A DNA stretch of 64,000 nucleotides from Actinomycetes bacterium (GTDB lineage Bacteria > Actinomycetota > Actinomycetes > Propionibacteriales > Nocardioidaceae). The stretch is from contig JAEWOG010000068.1 of NCBI GenBank assembly GCA_023460975.1, forward strand, positions 1 through 64,000, given 5' to 3'. The position numbers and the translations under genes are program-made. This document shows, piece after piece, positions 59,247 to 64,000 of the stretch. Below the pieces are notes generated by a model that saw nothing but the letters and a program-made list of their open reading frames with translations, was not told the DNA's origin and did no database searches. The stretch's first letter is position 1. Each line of letters opens with the position of its first letter.

Positions 59247-60182
59247 TCACCCGACTACCAATCGAGCAGACTTAGCATGTTCGATGCTCCGGTACTGATT
59301 GGGCGTGACGCCGATACCGCGGCGAAACTGTCGCGCAGCGAAGTCTGAATCACGCCAGCCGACTTCGCGAGCAATAGCGGAAAGTGGCCGGTCGGTAGTG
59401 CGGAGAAGATGAGCCATCCGTTCTGTGCGGAGCATTGTTAGGTAAGCGATGGGCGACTTGCCGTACGCTTCCACAAACACCCGCCCCATCTGCGACTTAG
59501 ACAAATGGACTTCATCGGCAAGGTCCGAGACCGACCAACGGCGCTCAATGTCCGCGCGCAGCAGTTCCGCGGCTCTCCGCGCCTCCACGCGCAGCGGGGT
59601 GAACCGGCGGTGGCGAGGCAACGTGGGCCACGTTGTCGCTCGCTGCGTTGAGGATGTTCGGATCGGAGAGGTCTTGATGAAGGGGGCGATGACGTGCGTG
59701 ATCGAGAACCAGAGCGCCTGCATTCGGTAGAAGTTCTCCACTGGCCGGCCTTCGATACTTAGCGTGACCAGTTCGTCCAGCCACGGCGCTAACGACTCCG
59801 CCCGATCCTCGCCGAGTCGAAGAATCTGGGCGGGCTCAACATAGGTGGCGGCGTAAAAAACCTGCGCATCGAGACGATCTTGCAGCATCCCGACGTACTG
59901 CCAGAACACTTGATCGACCACATAGTCGGTGTCGGCATAGATTGTCGTCATCGTGATACGGCCTTCGGGTTCACCACCGCACAGCGTGTTCGGACCGAGC
60001 AGGATCACGTCACCGGCATTGACCAGTTGCTTCCCGAACTCACCGACCAAGACCGCGCCGCCGTCACGGACGATCGTTACGGTCACACAGTCATAGGCCG
60101 ACGGTACGACGGCAGCACGGAGCACTCTGGTTCGAGCAATGACCGGCTCGAACCAGAGTGCTCCACTGTGACGGGGAGACAT
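59247..60182 (-). CDS. AraC-family regulator 2
   Basis: A 311-aa paralogue of regulator 1. The cupin domain has GDVILLGPNTLCGGEPEGR, and the AraC domain has VSDLADEVHLSKSQMGRVFV and LSAIAREVGWRDSDFAARQF. ATG 60182 (or GTG 60185) aligns with the start of regulator 1; the longer frame upstream is inside the MFS gene. It lies 47 bp after the Cmx-like exporter on the same strand and ends 21 bp from the convergent relaxase stop. Confidence 0.88.
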   Translation of the reverse strand: MSPRHSGALWFEPVIARTRVLRAAVVPSAYDCVTVTIVRDGGAVLVGEFGKQLVNAGDVILLGPNTLCGGEPEGRITMTTIYADTDYVVDQVFWQYVGMLQDRLDAQVFYAATYVEPAQILRLGEDRAESLAPWLDELVTLSIEGRPVENFYRMQALWFSITHVIAPFIKTSPIRTSSTQRATTWPTLPRHRRFTPLRVEARRAAELLRADIERRWSVSDLADEVHLSKSQMGRVFVEAYGKSPIAYLTMLRTERMAHLLRTTDRPLSAIAREVGWRDSDFAARQFRRGIGVTPNQYRSIEHAKSARLVVG

Positions 60183-60229
60183 CACGCTGTCGAATCCCAG
60201 TGATGCGTGTCGTCCGACGACCCACCGTC

Positions 60230-61393
60230 CTAGTTGACACGCTCCCGATGCGCCTTCGTGCGGTACCACCACAGAAGCAGAGCGAGGCCGACGAATATGG
60301 CACTGGTCAGAGCGATGCCGCGTGTTCCGGCGAGGTTGAGGGCGAGACCGCCAGCAATGGGGCCGATGATCGCCCCGATGTTGAGTGCCGCAGTAGAGAA
60401 CGACCCGGACATCGTTGGGGCTGTTTCCGCCTCGGCCATGATCCGGGCGATCAGCGCGCTGCCGACGGTGAAGGACAGAGCGCCTTGTGTGAAGGCTAGA
60501 ACCCACAGCAGAGCGGGGCTCGTCGGTGCCAGGGCGAGAGTCGCCCAGCCGATAAGCAGGAGCGGACTCGCTATCGCGATCAGCGGGCGCCAGTGACGGT
60601 CTCCGAGCTGGCCGGCCAAGGTGACACCAGCAAAGGCGCCGATGCCGAACAACGCCAGGAGCGCCGGCACCGCCCGGTCACCGATGCCACCCGGTCCAGC
60701 GGCGATCACAGCCAAGTAGGTGAACGTGCAGAACGTCGCTCCGTTGACCAAGATCGCCAGGACCACGACGACTTGTAGCGGGCGCCGACGCAAGACCGAG
60801 AGCTCTGCACCCAACGTTGTCGGTGCGGTGGCTACTGTAGGTGGGTCGGGCCGGGTCGGCGTCGCCGCGACCACCGCGATAAGTGCGGGTACGCAGATGA
60901 TCGCGATGGCCCACAGGGTCGTGCGCCACCCCAATGCCTCACCGACAAGAGCCCCGAGAGGAACACCGGCGATCAGCGCGAGCGTGGTGCCAGCGAGGAT
61001 CACAGCCAGGGCGCGTGCGCGCCGGTGGGCGGGAACGATCTGGCCGACCGTCGACAATGCGACGGCAAGGAACCCGGCGTTCGCCAACGCAGCGACAAAC
61101 CGGGTCAGGATGAGAATGACGAACGACCCAGTGACGGCACCGACGACGTGTGCGACCACGAAGACGGCGAGGAACCCGGTCATGGTCCACCGCGGCGATA
61201 GCCTCCGGCCGCTAGCGGCCATCACCGGCGCGCCGATTACCATTCCGACCGCGAACGCGGAGGTCAGGAGACCGGCCTGACTCAGTGAGACGCCAAGCTC
61301 GGTGGCGATAGCCGGTAGCAGGCCAGCCAGGACGAACTCGGAAGTTCCTTGAGCGAAGACGGCGAGGGCAAGTAGATATAGCAAGAAGGGCAT
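60230..61393 (-). CDS. cmx: MFS chloramphenicol exporter, Cmx/CmrA-like
   Basis: A 387-aa, 12-helix DHA1 exporter. The start MPFLLYLLALAVFAQGTSEF and the segments GLLTSAFAVGMVIGAPVMAA, AALANAGFLAVALSTVGQIV and TMSGSFSTAALNIGA match the Cmx/CmrA chloramphenicol exporters of Corynebacterium and Rhodococcus as I remember them. The drug call is by family resemblance; exact identity cannot be computed here. ATG 61393 is chosen by that match. Two upstream leader ORFs and a ribosome-site-masking stem point to inducible attenuation. Confidence 0.85.
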   Translation of the reverse strand: MPFLLYLLALAVFAQGTSEFVLAGLLPAIATELGVSLSQAGLLTSAFAVGMVIGAPVMAASGRRLSPRWTMTGFLAVFVVAHVVGAVTGSFVILILTRFVAALANAGFLAVALSTVGQIVPAHRRARALAVILAGTTLALIAGVPLGALVGEALGWRTTLWAIAIICVPALIAVVAATPTRPDPPTVATAPTTLGAELSVLRRRPLQVVVVLAILVNGATFCTFTYLAVIAAGPGGIGDRAVPALLALFGIGAFAGVTLAGQLGDRHWRPLIAIASPLLLIGWATLALAPTSPALLWVLAFTQGALSFTVGSALIARIMAEAETAPTMSGSFSTAALNIGAIIGPIAGGLALNLAGTRGIALTSAIFVGLALLLWWYRTKAHRERVN

Positions 61394-61403
61394 GAGAGTG
61401 CTT

Positions 61404-61454
61404 TCCGAAACATGAGACGAATACGGGTGCGAAAGGCACGGCCGGTGTTTCGGA
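61404..61454 (-). promoter_or_regulatory. ribosome-site-masking stem of the Cmx-like gene
   Basis: In the message TCCGAAACA (61454-61446) pairs perfectly over 9 bp with TGTTTCGGA (61412-61404). The second arm overlaps the weak ribosome site CGGAAAG that lies 7 nt before ATG 61393. The loop is 33 nt, and leader ORF 2 ends 26 nt before the first arm. Confidence 0.55.
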
Positions 61455-61480
61455 TGCACAGGCTCAACGGACGCGACGAC

Positions 61481-61525
61481 TCAGGGCGCGCGTGCGACGA
61501 GGCTGGTGGGGAAGAACGTCAGCAT
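61481..61525 (-). CDS. leader peptide 2 (MLTFFPTSLVARAP) of the Cmx-like operon
   Basis: A 14-codon ORF between a strong hairpin and the masking stem. A ribosome paused near its end would cover or displace the region before the first arm of that stem. No good ribosome site precedes its ATG, and the hairpin at 61527-61554 ends one base before it. Confidence 0.45.
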   Translation of the reverse strand: MLTFFPTSLVARAP

Positions 61526-61526
61526 C

Positions 61527-61554
61527 CAGGGCTACCGGCGTGCCGGCAGCCCTG
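61527..61554 (-). promoter_or_regulatory. strong hairpin between the two leader ORFs
   Basis: CAGGGCTGCCGG-CACG-CCGGTAGCCCTG: a 12-bp stem with one G-T pair and a 4-nt loop. It covers the last codons and stop of leader ORF 1 and the start region of leader ORF 2, so translation of ORF 1 must open it. Confidence 0.6.
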
Positions 61555-61579
61555 CTCTGTCTGACTCAGGTGACCCCAT
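61532..61579 (-). CDS. leader peptide 1 (MGSPESDRAGLPARR) of the Cmx-like operon
   Basis: A 15-codon ORF whose ATG is exactly 7 nt after a TAGTCT box, again the leaderless layout. Its end is buried in the hairpin at 61527-61554. Confidence 0.5.
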   Translation of the reverse strand: MGSPESDRAGLPARR

Positions 61580-61586
61580 ACTCCCT

Positions 61587-61592
61587 AGACTA
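61587..61592 (-). promoter_or_regulatory. -10 box (TAGTCT) of the Cmx-like operon
   Basis: TAGTCT, 7 nt (AGGGAGT), then ATG of leader ORF 1. Third exporter promoter with identical spacing. Confidence 0.55.
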
Positions 61593-61647
61593 TCTCAGAA
61601 GCAGAGCGGAGCACTCGCGCGGCGTTCTCGGCGCGGGTGCCTCGAAC

Positions 61648-62652
61648 TCAGAGCGAGCGTCCCTGCGTGCCCGGTGACGGCCGCCGGTGCCAGAACTCGC
61701 GTCCTACTTCGGGCTGGGTCGCGGCCCGCCCTGGGCTCGGGTCGGCGTCGAGCAGGTCGATCACGTCGCTGGGCTGGGTGACGGTGGAGGCGAAGCCTTG
61801 CTTGATGAGTTCGTTCGGCCCGGCACTCGCGATGCTGGTCACCGGACCAGGCACCGCGCCAACGCCCCGGCTGAGTTCGCGTGCCGCGAGAACGGTCGTC
61901 ATCGACCCGGACCGCGGACCAGCCTCGGGGATCACGGTCGCACTCGAGAGCGCCGCCATCAGACGGTTGCGGGCCAGGAACCTGTGCCTGGTCGGTGTCG
62001 CTCCGGGTGGCAGCTCGCTGACCAGCAGCCCGACATCCCCGATTCGGTTCAGCAGCTCGCTGTGCCCGGCCGGATAGGGACGATCCAGCCCGCCTGCCAG
62101 GACCGCGATCGCCTGACCGCTCGCGGCGAGAACGCTCTTGTGCGCGGCTCCCTCGATCCCGTAGGCGCCCCCGGAGACGACGATCCGTTCCTCATCGGCC
62201 AGACCCGTCGCCAGCTCGCCCGCGACCTGCTCGCCGTAGGAGGTCGCGGCGCGTGAGCCGGTGATCGTGGCTCGATCGCTCAGCGCCGTCGTCAGGAACG
62301 AGACCGCGCCGCGTGTCCACAGCAGGTACGGCGCACGATCGCTCAGGTCGTTCAGCCCGGCTGGCCACTCCCTGTCGGACGGGATGAGCGTGCCGAACCC
62401 GTGCCGTTCCGCCTGAGCGATCTGATCCAGCACTCCGGGTGTGACCCGCGCCGTCAGCCGTTCGCGCCACATCAGCACGTCGGCGCGTGCCAGGCCGGAC
62501 ACTTCGTCGTCCGCCTCGATCAGCCGCAGCGTCTCGACCCCGCCGTGACGGGCAAGGACGTACCCGGTGGTCGGGTCGTTCGGTTCGGCGATCATCGACA
62601 GCGCGACACGCGCCATCCGCTCACCCTGCATCTGCGCCGCCAACGTCGCCAT
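61648..62652 (-). CDS. dprA: DprA/Smf-like DNA-processing protein
   Basis: A 334-aa protein with the DprA Rossmann fold, which loads RecA onto single-stranded DNA. Motifs: ITGSRAATSYGEQVAGELA near residue 130, VSGGAYGIEGAAHKSVLAA near 160, and AGPRSGSMTTVLAARELSR near 245. The N-terminus is a helical SAM-like region. On an ICE it may help convert or repair the incoming strand. The ATG follows AGGAC. Confidence 0.88.
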   Translation of the reverse strand: MATLAAQMQGERMARVALSMIAEPNDPTTGYVLARHGGVETLRLIEADDEVSGLARADVLMWRERLTARVTPGVLDQIAQAERHGFGTLIPSDREWPAGLNDLSDRAPYLLWTRGAVSFLTTALSDRATITGSRAATSYGEQVAGELATGLADEERIVVSGGAYGIEGAAHKSVLAASGQAIAVLAGGLDRPYPAGHSELLNRIGDVGLLVSELPPGATPTRHRFLARNRLMAALSSATVIPEAGPRSGSMTTVLAARELSRGVGAVPGPVTSIASAGPNELIKQGFASTVTQPSDVIDLLDADPSPGRAATQPEVGREFWHRRPSPGTQGRSL

Positions 62653-62731
62653 GATCGGTGTCCTCTCACTCCCAGGTCACCGACGAGGTACGCCCATCTG
62701 ACGCTGGGGTTCCCTCCGTCACGAGCCAGTC

Positions 62732-62737
62732 GTAAAC
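62732..62737 (+). promoter_or_regulatory. putative -10 box (TAAACT)
   Basis: TAAACT, 17 bp after TTCCCT, could drive the small membrane-protein gene at 62861 with a ~115-nt leader. Weak evidence from position and AT content only. The rest of the gap between dprA and that gene shows no other structure I can support. Confidence 0.3.
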
Positions 62738-62860
62738 TTGGAAGCGAGGCAGGTTCAGCAAACTACGCGGGTCCTTCGGGACGGCCCCTCGCGGGCACTC
62801 GGTTCATAGCCGCCTCCACGACGGAACACCGTCGCGCTATGACGAGGAAAGAGGCCCGCA

Positions 62861-63190
62861 ATGCTCCGCACTTCCGTAGCGCTCAGCGCACGAGGCTACG
62901 GCGTACTCCGCTACGCACCCACCAACCTGCTCATCAACGCCGTCCGCACCAGACGCGGCCTCAAGTGGGGTCTCCCTGCGACGCTGCTCGCCGGTGTCTA
63001 CATCTACGCAGCCGCGATCTGCACCACGATCATCAACGACGACGGTCCAGGCTGGCTCTACCTGCTAGTCCTGCTGTTCGTCTGGGATGCCTTCAAGTTC
63101 CTCTGGATCGGCCCGGTCAGCCTTGTCCAGCTTGTTCACGCTCGCTCCGCGGAACGGGAGGATTCTGATCGATCCGTATACCCCCGCTAG
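62861..63190 (+). CDS. small ICE membrane protein
   Basis: A 109-aa protein with two membrane helices (about residues 36-58 and 64-88), a basic N-terminus (APTNLLINAVRTRRGLKWG) and a polar C-terminal tail. The ATG follows GAGGAAAGAGG. I do not know the function; proteins of this shape recur near the right part of actinobacterial ICEs. The 235 bp after it hold no gene I can support. Confidence 0.6.
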   Translation: MLRTSVALSARGYGVLRYAPTNLLINAVRTRRGLKWGLPATLLAGVYIYAAAICTTIINDDGPGWLYLLVLLFVWDAFKFLWIGPVSLVQLVHARSAEREDSDRSVYPR

Positions 63191-63425
63191 ACCATGCGGC
63201 GCGGGGCGTCGGAGACCTGCTCCTGGACGAGGTCGAGTCCGTCGTACCCGGAGAACAGTGACCCGACACGGCTGGGCATGTCGAGGGGGCCTTCGACAGG
63301 GCCGGATGACCGCTGTGTAATACCCGCCGGGCCCGGTGACGGAGGATGTCCGAGGTCCGTGACATGATCCGTCACGCCGCCCGAGGGTCCCGGGATCTGG
63401 CCGTTTCAATGAGAGGATGAGAGGC

Positions 63426-64000
63426 ATGACGAGAGCGCCCGAACTGAGTGTCCTGGAGATTTGCGCAGGTGCCGGAGGGCAGTCGTCTGGCCTGGAGATG
63501 GCCGGGTTCGGTCACTCGCTCGCCGTTGAGATCGACCGTGACGCAGCGGCCACGCTCCGCCTGAACCGGCCCGAGTGGGATGTGCACGAGGGCGACGTCC
63601 GCGACATCAACGGCCGCGACTACAAAGGCGTCGATCTGCTGGCCGGGGGAGTGCCCTGCCCGCCGTTCTCCATCGCCGGCAAGCAGCTCGGTGCCGACGA
63701 CGAGCGCGACCTGTTCCCGGAAGCCATCCGGCTCGTCCGCGAAGCACGCCCGACCGCCGTCATGCTGGAGAACGTCAAGGGCCTCGCCTCCGGCCGCTTC
63801 GCTCCGTACCGGCAGTCCATCCTGGACGCGCTCGACGACATGGGCTACGACGCAGACTGGCAGCTGTTCAACTCCAGCGAGTTCGGCGTCCCGCAGCTGC
63901 GGCCCCGGTTCATCCTCGTCGCGATGAAGCGCCGCAACTTCCGCAAGTTCACCTGGCCCCGCGCACTCGGCACCCCGCCCACCGTCGGCCGCGTCCTCGG
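63426..64000 (+). CDS. DNA (cytosine-5-) methyltransferase, N-terminal part
   Basis: 191 codons are present before the window ends. Motif I is VLEICAGAGGQSSGLEMAGF near residue 9, motif IV GGVPCPPFSIAGKQ with the catalytic Cys near 77, motif VI VMLENVKGLAS near 112, and motif VIII QLRPRFILVAMK near 155. It should mark the ICE DNA, protecting it from restriction, or be half of a restriction-modification set; the right-hand neighbour is not visible. It has GAGG and GAGAGG before the ATG. Confidence 0.92.
   Translation, partial: MTRAPELSVLEICAGAGGQSSGLEMAGFGHSLAVEIDRDAAATLRLNRPEWDVHEGDVRDINGRDYKGVDLLAGGVPCPPFSIAGKQLGADDERDLFPEAIRLVREARPTAVMLENVKGLASGRFAPYRQSILDALDDMGYDADWQLFNSSEFGVPQLRPRFILVAMKRRNFRKFTWPRALGTPPTVGRVL

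Larger units (their letters stand above)
33609..64000. mobile_element. integrative and conjugative element (left ~30 kb)
   Basis: It begins at the att copy and includes integrase, excisionase, a type IV secretion set, ParB, primase-polymerase, ArdC-like protein, MobF relaxase, DprA, methyltransferase and drug-export cargo. No further copy of the att core is seen to 64000, so the right end is outside the window. Confidence 0.85.

Noticed and set aside
59226..61680. A right-hand att copy closing the ICE near the Cmx-like cassette
   Set aside because: I looked for the tRNA-Pro 3' core (GGTTCAAATCC) after 33.7 kb and saw none. The genes beyond (dprA, methyltransferase) also fit an ICE, so the end is outside the window.

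Overview
The window is high-GC actinobacterial DNA. It starts inside a 5S rRNA and runs through about 28 kb of conserved chromosome. The gene order (DUF1015, HAD, tlyA, nadK, recN, steA/steB, pyrG; then ald, xerD, a DUF3516-type helicase, parA, scpA, scpB, rluB; then aroH, tyrA, cmk, plsC, der) resembles Propionibacteriales, probably Nocardioidaceae. That placement is inferred from gene order and style, not from a database search. Many host genes use one promoter layout: a TAnnnT -10 box 6-8 nt before the start codon, which implies leaderless mRNAs.

From about 28.4 kb to the right edge the DNA is mobile. An intact tRNA-Pro(GGG) gene at 28398-28471 is the integration target. Its 3' 42 nt, plus 7 more bases, recur at 33609. 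Between the two copies lies a 5.2-kb element (element 1). It holds a 5'-truncated integrase fused to a truncated AraC gene, then an ABC-F plus MFS operon read from a promoter with a six-codon leader (MHLYFL), and a remnant of another AraC gene. A full integrative and conjugative element (ICE) starts at the second att copy and runs off the right end.

The ICE carries integrase and excisionase. A leftward transfer operon encodes VirD4-like and VirB4-like ATPases, an SCO6880-family protein, a TrbL/VirB6-like channel protein, two 89-aa pilin-like proteins, a three-part cell-wall hydrolase and a VirB8-like protein. ParB, a DUF2637 protein, a primase-polymerase and an ArdC-like protein follow. Past these are a MobF relaxase-helicase, DprA and a partial cytosine-5 DNA methyltransferase. 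A rightward DUF4062/TIR-like gene with its own leaderless promoter sits inside the leftward operon and looks like defence cargo. Two MFS-AraC drug-export cassettes flank the relaxase; one MFS closely resembles Cmx/CmrA chloramphenicol exporters.

The most unusual signal is regulatory. All three exporter operons (ABC-F/MFS at 31-33 kb, DHA2 MFS at 54-55 kb, Cmx-like MFS at 60-61.6 kb) start with TAnnnT, exactly 7 nt, then the ATG of a 6-, 17- or 15-codon leader peptide. In two of them the transporter's ribosome-binding site can be masked by base pairing. This looks like one shared scheme of antibiotic-sensing ribosome attenuation built on leaderless leader peptides. Element 1 also looks like a relative of the neighbouring ICE that lost its whole transfer module in one deletion from int into araC.
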